A DNA stretch of 64,000 nt from JALOLG01 sp963722415 (lineage in GTDB: Bacteria > Actinomycetota > Acidimicrobiia > Acidimicrobiales > Ilumatobacteraceae): the NCBI GenBank assembly GCA_963722415.1, contig CAVRNI010000058.1:8927-72926 (forward strand), in the 5' to 3' direction. The notes under the pieces are model-generated. The model did not search any database. It was not told the origin of the DNA and saw nothing but the letters and a program-made list of their open reading frames with translations. Made by a program: the position numbers and the translations under genes. The number at the start of each line of letters is the position of its first letter. The first letter of the stretch is position 1. Shown here in pieces: positions 16,130 to 25,447 of the stretch.

Positions 16130-18151
16130 CGTGTCACCTCCGTGGCGCCCCGACCGATCACCTGCTGGCCGTCGTCGTCCGACGCGAGCGGGCGCGGCGG
16201 CGTGTTGTTCGCGTTTCGCTGCCGCCTTGGCGCGCTTGGCCGCCTGCCGCTTGCGGTACGTCGTGCCGGCGACTCCCTCGGGGTTCTGGATCAGCGTGAA
16301 GATCACGAGCACGCCGCCGACGAGCAACGTCCAGTTGCCGGAGATGCCGAGCAGCTCCTCGAAGAAGTACGGAACGAGCCCCTCGGTGGCGACGAGGCCG
16401 CCGATCACCGCGCCCGAGACCATCGTGATCCCGCCGATGTAGGCGAAGGCGACGAATCCGAGCGCGATCAGGATGCCGAACCGGGCGGCGCTCACCGAAC
16501 CGAAGTTGTAGGCGTACATCCACCCCGCAGTGCCGGCGATGAACGACGAGATCGCGTAGGCCGTGATCTTGACCCGCGCCACGTTGATTCCCGCCGCCGC
16601 GGCAGCGCGCTCGTTGGCCCGCACCGCAAGCATCTGCTGCCCCAGCACGCTGCGCCGGATCTGGGCGACGAACAGGCAGAGCGCGATCACGACGACGAGG
16701 TACAAGAAGCCGAGCACCGGACTCGGGAGCTTGTCGTCGAGCCCGCGGAAGCCGGCGTCGGAGCCGATGCTGAACCCGAACAGGCGCGGCTGCTCGACCG
16801 GCGAGCCCGAGACACCGGCACCCCACCTCCGGTTGGTGAAACCGAACTGCTCGATCGCGACGACCCCGGCCAGCGTCACCACGGCGAGGCTGGCGCCGCG
16901 CACACGCAGCGCGGAGATCCCGACGATCAGGCCGACGACGACGCCGGCCAGCGATCCGATCAGCGGACCCCACGGAAAACCGATACCGGCGCGCACGATC
17001 ATGTGCGACACGACGAACCCCGACGCCCCGGCGAGACTGACCTGCGCCAGCGAGACCTGGCCGACGAACCCGGTGATGACGACCAGCGACAGGCAGACGA
17101 CGACGCCGATCAGCGACAGCATCAGCGCCTGCCGGTAGCCGTACGGCAGCACGATCAGCAGCGCCGCGCCGACCACCGCCAACACTGCAGCCGGTCCGGC
17201 GAGCCGCCGTGGTCGCGGCGCGAACGGGAGCCGCTTTTCGACCAGCTCGCCGCGCGACGGCAGGCTGGCACCGCGGAGCGACAACGCGAACACCAGCAGC
17301 AGGAACGTGAGCAGCGCCTGCGTGCCTGGGATCGGATTGCCGCGGTCGGTCGGGAACCAATCCAGCGTCACCACCCACGCCATCAGCGACCGACCGATCC
17401 CGATGCCGAAGCCGGCGAGACAAGCGATCCAGAGCGACGAGAAGCCGGCGAACAGCGCCGCCGCGAGCGCCGGCACGATGAAGAACACCAACGTCGTCGA
17501 GTCGGCCTGTGCGAGCGGAGCGGCGACGATGCCCATCGCGCCGGCAACCGCCGACGCCAGCACCGTGTTCGCCATCGAGAGCTGGTTCGGCGACAACCCA
17601 GCGAGCATGCCGAACACCTCGTTCTCGGACGCCGCCCGAGTCGCAAGACCGAACCGGGTCCAGCGGAACAGGGCGACGAGCGCGAGCGCGATCAGCAGGA
17701 CGACCCCCGCCATCCAGAACCCGTACACCGGGATCGACTTGCCGAACACCTCGACGATGTCCTTGGGAAACACGCTCGGGATCGACTGCGACGCCGAGCC
17801 GAACCAGAGCAGCATCGTCGCCTGGAGGATCAGGAGGATCCCGAGCGAGGCGACGAGCTTGGCGAGCGGCGACGACGTTCGCAGCGGTCGGAACACGAGC
17901 AGCTCGCTCAGCACACCGACCAGGGTCGCCACCGACATCGTGACGATCGCCGCCGGGACCGTGCCGAACGTGACATGGAAGTAGCCCGACTTCAGCGCCC
18001 AGAAGCCGTACGCCGACACCATCGCGATGGCGCCGGTGGCGAGGTTGATGATCCCGGAGCCGCGGTACGTGATGACCACGGCCATCGAGATCCCGGCGAT
18101 CACCGCGCCGCCTCCGAGGCCGAGCAGCACGAAGAGAACGACGTCCTTCAT
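16126..18151 (-). CDS. fused LivH-LivM permease of the ABC importer (one frameshift near its end)
   Basis: Membrane protein of about 675 aa joining both HAAT permeases. Residues 1-290 are LivH-like ('GGGAVIAGISMAVVITYRG', 'INLATGAIAMVSAYGFWALK'). A basic linker leads to a LivM-like half ('LSLVVITGFVGQVSLAQVSL', 'RVRGASLAVVTLAGVVAIEQ', 'NERAAAAAGINVARVKI'). H-M fusions are known in actinobacteria. Near 16184 the coding pattern moves to another frame ('SDDDGQQVIGRGATEVTR', rich in GC third positions) and ends at a TGA overlapping the livG start. This shows one extra base rather than a true fusion with LivG. The gene follows the binding protein by 68 bp. Confidence 0.88.
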
Positions 18152-18219
18152 GACCTACTCGGCGCTCGAGGCGGGCGTGCGGTGATGCGAGCCAGAATCA
18201 AAGGCGAAGGAATCAGGGG

Positions 18220-19652
18220 CTACGGCACCCATCCTTCGGGCGGCCCCACGAAGCCGCCGGCAAGCTCCCACCCGGCGTCCGCGCCGTTGTACTTGTAGAA
18301 CTGCGTGTAGTCGTTGCACACGCCGGGAGCGTCGGGATACTTGCCGCAATCGAGCACCGGCGACCCGAGGATCAGCGGACCCTCGAAGGCCTTCATCTGC
18401 TCGACGATCGCGTCGGGGGTGGCGTTGTCGGGGCCGGCCGCGTTGAGGAACTTGGCCAGTGTCATCGCCTGCCCGAAGCCGACGAGGATCCACGGGTCAC
18501 CGATCATCGACTCGTTGCCGTGGGACGTCAAGATGTCGGTGTACGGCGGCACCGACGGATCGGTCGGGTCGATGCTGAGCGACGAGGCGACGGCGTAGTG
18601 CCACTGCGGAAGGTCACCGAGCGCGGCGCCCACGTCTGCGTTGATGCAGATCGGGCTGGCGAGCACCTTCTCGTCGGGGATCTCGAGCTGTTGGATGGCA
18701 TTCTCGAACTTGACGCAGTCGTTGGGATTGATCACCGGCATCACGAGGTCGACGTCCTGGGCGCCGGCGGCGATCAGCGGCACCGTCAGATCGGGCGTGT
18801 CGGCCGGGTACGACACGACCTCGATCGGGATGCCTGCCGCTTCGAATGCCGACGCCTGCCCCTCCGCACCCTCGTCCTGGCCGGCGCCTTCGGGATAGAT
18901 CAGCGCCGCCGACGTGGTGCCCAGCACGTCACGGGCGAACGTCGCGTACGGAGCGAGGATGTACTTGGCGCCGCCGAAGAGCACGGCCGCCGTGTCCTGG
19001 ACCGTGTCGGCCGGGCTGACCGACACGCCGTGGATCACCGGCTTCGAGCCGGCCAGGGCGGCGTAGAACGACTCGGTTCCGATGAACGTCGGTCCGGAGA
19101 TCACGGCCACGATCGAGTCGTCGTTGGCGAACTCCTGCCCGCACTGCTGGCCTTCCTCTTCGGCGTTGGCGACGTAGCAGGTCACGACCTCGAGCGGGTG
19201 GCCGCCGATGCCGCCGGCCTCCTCGTTGATGTACTGGACCGCCTCGTTGACGCCGTCGATGTTCGTATGGCTGACCTCGACCGCGCCGCCTTGCTGGTTG
19301 AAGTAGCCGACCTTGATCGGATCGAGGCTGTCGTCGGCCGGGCCCGACCCGCCGACGTAGGCGGCGAAGTCGGTCACCTTGCCCTCGACCTCTTCCGGCG
19401 CCGTCGTTTCGTCGCTGGGGGCCGTCGTGTCGTCGGCGGGTGCGGTCGTTTCGTCGGCTGGGTGCCGTCGTTTCGTCGGCGGGTGCGGTCGTGTCGTCGG
19501 CGGGTGCGGTCGTGTCGTCGGCGGGTGCCGTCGTCGAGTCGCTCCCGGTGTCGGTCGATGCGTCGTCGTCGTCACCGCAACTGGCCGCGACGAGCGTGCG
19601 CGATCAGGAGCAACGAGCTCAGCCGTCGGCGCCGTGTACCGGCCGTAGACAT
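18220..19652 (-). CDS. ABC-importer substrate-binding lipoprotein, LivK type (two frameshifts in its N-terminal part)
   Basis: Solute-binding lipoprotein, about 476 aa as a precursor. The mature domain (from 'DPIKVGYFNQQGGAVEVSHT' to 'GWELAGGFVGPPEGWVP') is a type-1 periplasmic-binding fold of the Leu/Ile/Val or amide/aromatic-acid group. The N-terminus needs two one-base corrections. One near 19594 joins the start MSTAGTRRR...LLLIA to the lipobox 'TLVAASCGDDDD'. One lies inside the 21-bp repeat at 19439-19460. The ATG at 19652 has AAGGA upstream. A Thr/Pro/Ala/Asp-rich linker (TTAPADD repeats) tethers the domain to the membrane. The adjacent Liv permease and ATPases are its partners; the ligand is unknown. 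Confidence 0.9.
19397..19541 (-). repeat. 21-bp tandem repeat encoding the TTAPADD linker of the binding protein
   Basis: Seven near-identical units of 21 bp (the last partial), each ending near 'tcgtcggcg' on the plus strand, encode TTAPADD/TTAPADE heptads on the minus strand. The third unit (19439-19460) has 22 bases, and this extra base breaks the frame. Repeats like this vary in copy number by slippage and are also prone to assembly errors. Confidence 0.85.
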
Positions 19653-19772
19653 GGTGTTCCTTCGCATGCGTCCCCCTTTGTCGCAGGTCGATCGTAACCA
19701 ATGGTCGCAGACGCTGTTGGCTGCCTCGAGTCAGGCGTCCCCATTGGATCCGCACATCGGACGTCCGTCCGG

Positions 19773-19787
19773 CATACGGACCGTATG
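19773..19787. promoter_or_regulatory. dyad in the promoter region of the ABC importer operon
   Basis: CATACGG-A-CCGTATG is a perfect 7-bp inverted repeat about 120 bp upstream of the binding-protein start. It lies in a 207-bp gap that also holds the end of MetE-like gene II. The form suits a dimeric regulator site, for example for the IclR protein at 21739, but nothing shows which protein binds it. Confidence 0.4.
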
Positions 19788-19859
19788 GTACGCACACAGC
19801 GGTCTGGGTCGCAAGCGCCTGATCGTCGAGTGGCGAACGATCCTGCCGCGCTCGGCACG

Positions 19860-21003
19860 TCAGCCGAACAGGCGCCGTGACGCGATCTCGCAACCCTGGG
19901 CCATCGACGCCAGCTTCGCCCATGCCACGTCGGGGTCGATGCCCTGCATGCCGACATGGATCGAGAACCCGCAGTCGACGCCCGCCATCAGCCGGCTCGG
20001 GTCGACGACGGTCGCCCATCGCTCGAGTCGCTGGGCGACGAGCTCGGGGTGCTCGATGTAGTTCGACTGCGGCTCGATCACGCCCGGGCAGATCACCTTG
20101 TCGTCCGGCACGCCGAGCTCGGCCAGCACGGCCCACTCATGGGCGTGGCGCGGGTTGGCGCCCTCGAACAGCACGGTCCTCGGCTTGGCCTTCCACACCA
20201 GGTCGACGATGTCGGCGAGCGGCACGTCGCAGTGGTGCGGACCGGGGTAGTTCCCCCAGCACAGGTGCATGCGCAGGCGGTCGGCGGGGATGTTGCGCAC
20301 GGCGTGGTTGATCGCCTCGATGTGCATCGCGATCGTGCGTCTGAACTCGTCGAGGTCCATCCCGGCGTACGCGCTGTGGCGTCCCATCGCGAGGTCGGGG
20401 CAGTCGAGTTGGACCGTCGCGCCGGCGGCGGCGATCGCCTCGTACTCGTGACGCATCGCTTCGGCGATCGCGAACACGTACTCCTCGTGGGTCGGGTAGT
20501 AGTCGTTGCGGAAGAACAACGACACGACGCCGGGTGAGGCGGCGCTCGAGAACGTGGCGGCAGCTCCAGCACGGCTCGCCGCCTCGGCGAGGTGCTTCAT
20601 GTCGGTGTGCGCGGCCTCGGTGTCGCGCACCGTGATCGGGCCGGTGCAGGCCGGTGCCGATCGTTTGCGGCGGCCCGGGTTGTCGGCGACGCGCGCCGCG
20701 CTCTGCGGGAAGTCGTCGAGATCCTGGAACCGGTAGCTCTGCGGCGACTCACCGCCGAACCCGTCGAGCCGGTCCTTGACGTACGTGGCGTACGACGGTT
20801 TCGACATCTCACCGTCGTTGACGATCGACACCCCAGCCGCCACCTGACGCTCGACGACCTCGTGCACGGCGGACTCGACGCGTGCGGCGAGGGCGCGCCG
20901 CATCGACGGGGATGCCGTCGCCGATCGCCCACATCATCCGCACGAGGTCGTCGGGCCGCGGCAGGCTTCCCGTGTGCGTGCTCAGGATGCGATCGTCGAC
21001 CAT
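19860..21003 (-). CDS. MetE-like zinc alkyltransferase-like protein II, frameshifted near its start
   Basis: About 380 aa, second stand-alone MetE-like barrel. It opens MVDDRILSTHTGSLPRPDDL and continues, after one extra base near 20900, with 'LAARVESAVHEVVERQVAAG' and 'VSIVNDGEMSKPSYATYVKD'. Zinc-ligand blocks are 'MHLCWGNYPGPHH' and 'GVDCGFSIHV'. It is shorter than methionine synthase and lacks the N-terminal folate-binding half. It lies upstream of the Liv operon on the same strand and is divergent from the VOC gene. The reaction is unknown; a thiol-alkyl transfer or C-S/C-O cleavage on the imported compound is a reasonable guess. Confidence 0.83.
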
Positions 21004-21025
21004 CGGCGTTCCCAGGGGTTTCCTC

Positions 21026-21058
21026 GTCGTGTTGGATTGCCTAGTCGTGTTGGATTGC
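21026..21058. repeat. 15-bp direct repeat in the MetE-II/VOC divergent promoter
   Basis: GTCGTGTTGGATTGC occurs exactly at 21026-21040 and 21044-21058, with an 18-bp period, immediately upstream of both divergent genes. Spaced direct repeats in a promoter often mark tandem regulator sites; a small duplication without function is the alternative. Confidence 0.55.
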
Positions 21059-21148
21059 TGGCTTCCCGGGGCGAACGGTACTGTACGCAGGACGGCGACA
21101 CGTCCGTGTGCCGGGCACGATCATCGACTGCAACGACGAAACGGGGGG

Positions 21149-21685
21149 ATGATGCCCAAGACCGCGATCGCACAACGACTCCACCACACGGCCTTCGTCA
21201 CCAAGGATCAGGAGGCGACCCGGGCCTTCTACGAGGACGTGCTCGGGTTCCCGCTGCTGGCGACGTGGTCGGAGGCCGACGAGTTGTTCGGCGCCGTGCG
21301 CGTGTACTGCCACACGTTCTTCGGCCTCGCCGATGGCAGCGCGCTGGCGTTCTTCCAGTTCGCCGAGGAGGCGGATCAGAAGGAGTTCGGTCCCGAGCTG
21401 GAGCCGTCGCCGTTCCGCCACATCGCGATGAAGGTCGACGCCGACGGCCAGGCCGAGCTGGAGCGCCGTCTGCGGGAGGCGAACTGGAAGCCCGAGGGCA
21501 CATACGTGCTCGAGCACGGCTACTGCCGCTCGCTGTACACCGAGGATCCGAACGGGATGCTGCTCGAGTTCACGGTCGACGTGCCCGAGGCCGACGAGAT
21601 CGCGATCGAGCGGCGAGCCGACGCCCACGAGACCTTGAAGCGCTGGCTGGCAGGGGACCACACCGGGAACAACCCGTACCGGTGA
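21149..21685 (+). CDS. VOC-family dioxygenase/isomerase-like protein
   Basis: Protein of 178 aa with VOC metal-site pattern: 'LHHTAFVTKDQEATRAFYED' opens with the first His, 'RHIAMKVDADGQAELERRLR' gives the second, and 'YTEDPNGMLLEFTVD' the Glu of the third strand. This is the arrangement of catalytic VOC enzymes (glyoxalase, extradiol dioxygenase or epimerase type). The ATG at 21149 follows a G-run; a second ATG three bases on is equally possible. It sits inside the putative catabolic island. Confidence 0.87.
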   Translation: MMPKTAIAQRLHHTAFVTKDQEATRAFYEDVLGFPLLATWSEADELFGAVRVYCHTFFGLADGSALAFFQFAEEADQKEFGPELEPSPFRHIAMKVDADGQAELERRLREANWKPEGTYVLEHGYCRSLYTEDPNGMLLEFTVDVPEADEIAIERRADAHETLKRWLAGDHTGNNPYR

Positions 21686-21738
21686 CCACTCCAACCGTCA
21701 CATGAGCGATCCGTCGCGCCCGGACGAGGCCGCGGCGG

Positions 21739-22605
21739 TCACGGTCGGGGTGACGGGCTCGTGACGCGCTGCGAGGTACCGGTGACGAGGGGCGAGGTGG
21801 TGGGCAGCATCGCCAGGTTGGACCACGACGTCGACACGTCGGCGGCTGCCTCGAGCAGCAACGGCAGGTACTCGCCGACGAGGCGCTCGCTCGACGTCTC
21901 GGCGGCGTGGACGGTGACGTTCATGGCGGCCGCGGTCCGGCCGGAGTGGTCGCGGACCGGCGCCGCGATCGAACGGATGCCGATCGAGAGCAGTTCGTCG
22001 GCCTGCGCCCAGCCGCGCTCGCGGACCTCGGCCAGGACCTCGTCGAGCTCGGCTCGCGAGAGGACCACACGCGGGATGATGGCGGACGCCGACGGGGTGG
22101 CGAGGGTGGCGTCGAGCTGCGCGGCCGTGAGGTCGGAGAGCAGGACGTGGCCCATCGACGTCGCCGGCGCCGGGAAACGGGTTCCGATGTGGACCGAGAT
22201 GGCGATGATCTTCGCCACCGGCACGCGGGCCATGTACACGATGTCGCTGCCGTCGAGCTGCGACATCGAGCTGGACTCACCGGTCTTGCCGACCAGCGCC
22301 AGCATGTGCGGGCGGGCGACGTCCCAGATCCCCTGGGCGGCGATGCATGCCGTGCCGAGCTCCAGCGTCTTCGTCGTCAACGCGTATGCGCCGTTCGAGA
22401 AGCGCGCGTACCCGAGCTGCTCGAGCGTCATCAGCAGGCGCCGCGCGGTCGGCCGCGGGAGACCGGTCTTGGCGGCCACCTCGCTGACCGTGAGCTCCAT
22501 CGACGTCGGCCCGAACGACTTGATGACGTCGAGGCCGCGCGCGAGCGCCTCGACGAAGTCGCCGCTCCCGTTGCGCTTGTTGGTCGTGCTCTGCTCGGCG
22601 TCCAC
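21739..22605 (-). CDS. IclR-family transcriptional regulator
   Basis: Regulator of 288 aa. The N-terminal winged helix (about residues 10-75) reads 'FVEALARGLDVIKSFGPTSM' and 'TGLPRPTARRLLMTLEQLGY'. The effector-binding domain (about 90-265) includes 'FPAPATSMGHVLLSDLTAAQ' and 'RSIAAPVRDHSGRTAAAMNV'. IclR proteins of this form are common local regulators of aromatic and acyl-CoA catabolism. The GTG at 22605 is the most likely start; a GTG 18 bases upstream is an alternative. It diverges from the CoA transferase gene across about 36 bp, so it probably controls that operon. Confidence 0.92.
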   Translation of the reverse strand: MDAEQSTTNKRNGSGDFVEALARGLDVIKSFGPTSMELTVSEVAAKTGLPRPTARRLLMTLEQLGYARFSNGAYALTTKTLELGTACIAAQGIWDVARPHMLALVGKTGESSSMSQLDGSDIVYMARVPVAKIIAISVHIGTRFPAPATSMGHVLLSDLTAAQLDATLATPSASAIIPRVVLSRAELDEVLAEVRERGWAQADELLSIGIRSIAAPVRDHSGRTAAAMNVTVHAAETSSERLVGEYLPLLLEAAADVSTSWSNLAMLPTTSPLVTGTSQRVTSPSPRP

Positions 22606-22641
22606 CCACCCGTTCCGATCCACATCGAAAGTGACCGTGCC

Positions 22642-23873
22642 ATGACCACGCACCCCGCCCACGGTCCTGACGACGACAACTCTAGGGGTCCGCTCGACGG
22701 GCACTCTACAGGTCCACTCGACGGGCTCGTCGTGGCGGATCTCTCGCGGGTGCTCGCCGGACCCTACTGCTCGATGCTGCTCGCCGACCTCGGCGCGACG
22801 GTCGTGAAGGTCGAGGGACCGGGCGGTGACGACACTCGCACGTGGATGCCACCGGACCGCGACGGCGTCTCCACCTACTACCTGTCGATCAACCGCAACA
22901 AGCGCTCGATCGTGCTCGACTTCCGCGATCGCGACGACGTCGCGCTCGTGCACGAGCTGTTCCGGCGGGCCGACATCGCGATCGAGAACTTCAAGCCCGG
23001 TGGGCTGGCCAAGTTCGGCCTCGACTACGAGCACGCACGCGAGATCAACCCGGCGCTGGTGTACCTCTCGATCAGCGGGTTCGGCACCGCGGAGGGGGCA
23101 TGGCTGCCGGGCTACGACCTCGTCGTGCAGGCGGTGTCGGGTCTGATGAGCCTCACGGGCGAGCCCGGCGGGCCGGCGTACCGCGCCGGGATCTCGGTGT
23201 TCGACGTCATCACCGGCCTGCACGGCACGATCGGTGTGCTCGCCGCCCTCCGCCAACGCGCCGAGACCGGCCTCGGCCAGCACGTCGAGGTGAACCTGCT
23301 CTCGTCGGCGCTGTCCGGGCTGGTCAACCAGAGCGGCGCGTTCACGGCGGCCGGCGTCGTGCCCGAGCGGATGGGCAACGCCCACCCGAGCGTCTACCCG
23401 TACCAGCCGATGCCGACGCGGGACCGCGACATCATCATCACCGCCGCCAACGACCGCCAGTTCCGTTCCCTGTGCGAGGTGCTGGGGATCGCCGAGGTCG
23501 CCGACGACGAGCGGTTCCGTCTGAACGCCGACCGCACCAAGAATCGCGACAGCTCCATCCGATCCTCGTCGCCCAGCTCGCCGAGTGGTCGGCGGACGAC
23601 CTGTTCGTCGCCCTCAACAAGGTCGGTGTGCCGTGTGGCCCGATCAACTCGATCCGCGAGGGCGTCGAGCTGGCCGAGCGGCTCGGTCTCGAACCTCGCG
23701 TGACCGTGGGGGAGGGTGAACGGGCGGTCGACATCGTCCGCAACCCGATCCACTTCAGCGACGCCGAGATCCGCTACGACGAGCCGCCACCCCTGCTCGG
23801 CGAGCACAGCGACGACATCCGCGCCTGGCTCGCCACGCCCCCGACCCCTGACCAAGAACTGGAGCCCCGATGA
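22642..23873 (+). CDS. CaiB/BaiF family (class III) CoA transferase, frameshifted
   Basis: About 410 aa. 'VVADLSRVLAGPYCSMLLAD' and 'LGATVVKVEGPGGDDTRTW' are the family opening; 'GYDLVVQAVSGLMSLTGEPG' contains the catalytic Asp. Near 23550 the frame changes: 'RTKNRD' must join 'LHPILVAQLAEWSADDLFVA'. Here one base appears to be missing or two are extra, unlike most shifts in the window. The C-terminal part ends 'WLATPPTPDQELEPR' and overlaps the next start by 4 bp. Class III transferases move CoA between carboxylic acids, activating a substrate for beta-oxidation-like steps. Partner acids are unknown. Confidence 0.88.
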
Positions 23874-24658
23874 CATCCGACACGTACCGGACCGGCATCG
23901 GCGTGTCGGATCTCGACTCGATCACCCTCCTCGGCCACGACCTCGCCGGCGACCTGCTCGGCAAGATCACGTTCGGCGAGCTCGCCTACTGGCTGATCGC
24001 CAAGCGGCGGCCGAGTGCCGGTCAGCGCGTCATGTTCGAAGCCGTGCTCGTCGCCCTCGCCGACCATGGCTTCACGCCGACCGCGATCTCGGCGCGACTG
24101 ACATTGCTCAGCGCACCCGAGTCGATCCAGGGCGCGCTCGCCGCCGGCCTGCTCGGCGGTGGTTCGCGCTTCCTCGGCGTCACCGAGGACGCGGCCAACT
24201 TCCTGCACGCGGCGATCGCCGATCTCGACGAGATCCCGACCGACGAGCACGGGTGGGATGCGGTCGCCGGCGGGCTCGTCGCGGCGGCACGCGCGGCGGG
24301 TCGCTTCGTCCCCGGGCTGGGCCACCCGGTCCACAAGCAGGGCGACCCGCGCACGCCGGTGATGTTCCAACTCGCCCGCGACAACGACGTGTACGGGCCA
24401 CACCTCGAGCTGTTCGCCGCGGTCGGCCGGGCCCATCCCGCGGTGCTCGGCAAGACGCTGCCGCTGAACGGCGCCGGCGTGTGCGGCGCCGTGCTCGCCG
24501 ACATCGACGTGCCGCTCGGCGTCGTGCGGGGTGTGGCGTTGCTCGCCCGCTGTGCCGGCCTGCTCGGTCACCTCGCCGAGGAGCTGGACGACCCGATCGC
24601 CAACGACATCTACATGAACGTCGACCGCAACATCGACTATCGGCCGCCGGCGCCCTGA
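23870..24658 (+). CDS. citryl-CoA lyase-like protein (citrate synthase superfamily)
   Basis: Protein of 262 aa, about the size of the stand-alone citryl-CoA lyase group related to the C-terminal half of citrate synthase. 'ITFGELAYWLIAKRRPSAGQ' then 'FEAVLVALADHGFTPTAISA' and 'FVPGLGHPVHKQGDPRTP' match; the His in GLGHPVH is a conserved active-site residue. Such proteins cleave or form beta-hydroxy acyl-CoA compounds. It overlaps the CoA transferase gene (ATGA), so the pair likely acts in sequence: CoA transfer then C-C cleavage (inference). Confidence 0.85.
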   Translation: MTSDTYRTGIGVSDLDSITLLGHDLAGDLLGKITFGELAYWLIAKRRPSAGQRVMFEAVLVALADHGFTPTAISARLTLLSAPESIQGALAAGLLGGGSRFLGVTEDAANFLHAAIADLDEIPTDEHGWDAVAGGLVAAARAAGRFVPGLGHPVHKQGDPRTPVMFQLARDNDVYGPHLELFAAVGRAHPAVLGKTLPLNGAGVCGAVLADIDVPLGVVRGVALLARCAGLLGHLAEELDDPIANDIYMNVDRNIDYRPPAP

Positions 24659-24780
24659 ATCGTATTTGCCGCGGCGCGCGTTCCCGGTGGCGAACGACGA
24701 TCACGGCGTTATCGACCACTGAATGGTACGGTGTCCGACTAGTGGACGGGGGGCGTCCACGAAGGGGGTGTGACACACAC

Positions 24781-25384
24781 ATGTCATATGCAAGTCCGGG
24801 CCGTCCGTCCGCGAGATGGCAGAACTTCGTCGACGCGAGACCAATCGCGTCGCTTGCGCTCGTCGGCGTCATCGCCACGCAGTTGGGCACGTACTTCGGC
24901 TACGTGTTCCCTGCGTTCGGCCTGCCGGTTCTGCCGTGGCCGCTGTACAACGGCATCCTGGGGACGACGTTCGCCGACGGCGTCAACGGCTCTGGTCAAT
25001 CTGGACACCACGTTCGTGGCCAACTTCGCCACATCGGGTGAGGCGTTCTTCGTCGGGAACTCGCTCCACTTCGTGAACGGCATCGTGTTCGCGATCCTGT
25101 TCGGGATCCTGTTCCGTGAGGACGTGCCGATCAAGAACACGTTCGGCGGGAACATCGCCAAGGGCCTGCTCTACAGCGTGATCATGACGATCATCAGCGC
25201 CGGCTTGCTCGTGCCGTACGCGTACGTGCCCAACCAGGGTTACGGACTGTTCCTGTTCGACGGACCCGACGGCTGGAAGCTGCCGTTCGCGATCCTGGTC
25301 TGGCACCTGATCTACGGCTTCTTCCTCGGCTTGCTGTACCAGCCGACCAGAGTGGATGTCGTGGAGCCAGCCCCTGTGGCCTGA
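24781..25384 (+). CDS. membrane protein of unknown function, frameshifted
   Basis: About 200 aa with four or five hydrophobic segments: 'IASLALVGVIATQLGTYFGY', 'LHFVNGIVFAILFGILF', 'LLYSVIMTIISAGLLVPYAY' and 'ILVWHLIYGFFLGLL'. The frame switches near 24995, where 'FADGVNG' must be joined to 'LVNLDTTFVANFATSGEAFF' by removing one base. The ATG at 24781 follows GAAGGGGG. No family was recognised. It lies between the CoA enzymes and MetE-like gene III on the same strand, with a 122-bp promoter-sized gap before it. Confidence 0.7.
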
Positions 25385-25447
25385 CGCCCAGCAACGGCTC
25401 CGGCGATCGCACTGACGTGACGAATCCAATGACCAGCGGGCCTCCCG

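Noticed and set aside
15356..18151. Single 931-aa permease-permease-ATPase protein
   Set aside because: A ribosome site and GTG at 16129, and the codon pattern after 16184, show two genes joined by a one-base shift.
16142..18298. Open frame of about 718 codons on the plus strand
   Set aside because: It is antisense to the LivHM permease, rich in Arg/Asp/Glu repeats with no domain pattern. High-GC DNA routinely gives such mirror frames.
19397..19541. CRISPR-like array
   Set aside because: The 21-bp repeats are contiguous, with no spacers, and encode a Thr/Pro/Ala linker. No cas genes are present.
23716..24780. Plus-strand frame running from the CoA transferase end through the lyase gene
   Set aside because: It crosses the lyase gene out of frame; only its last part (from 24781) encodes a plausible membrane protein, which I list separately.
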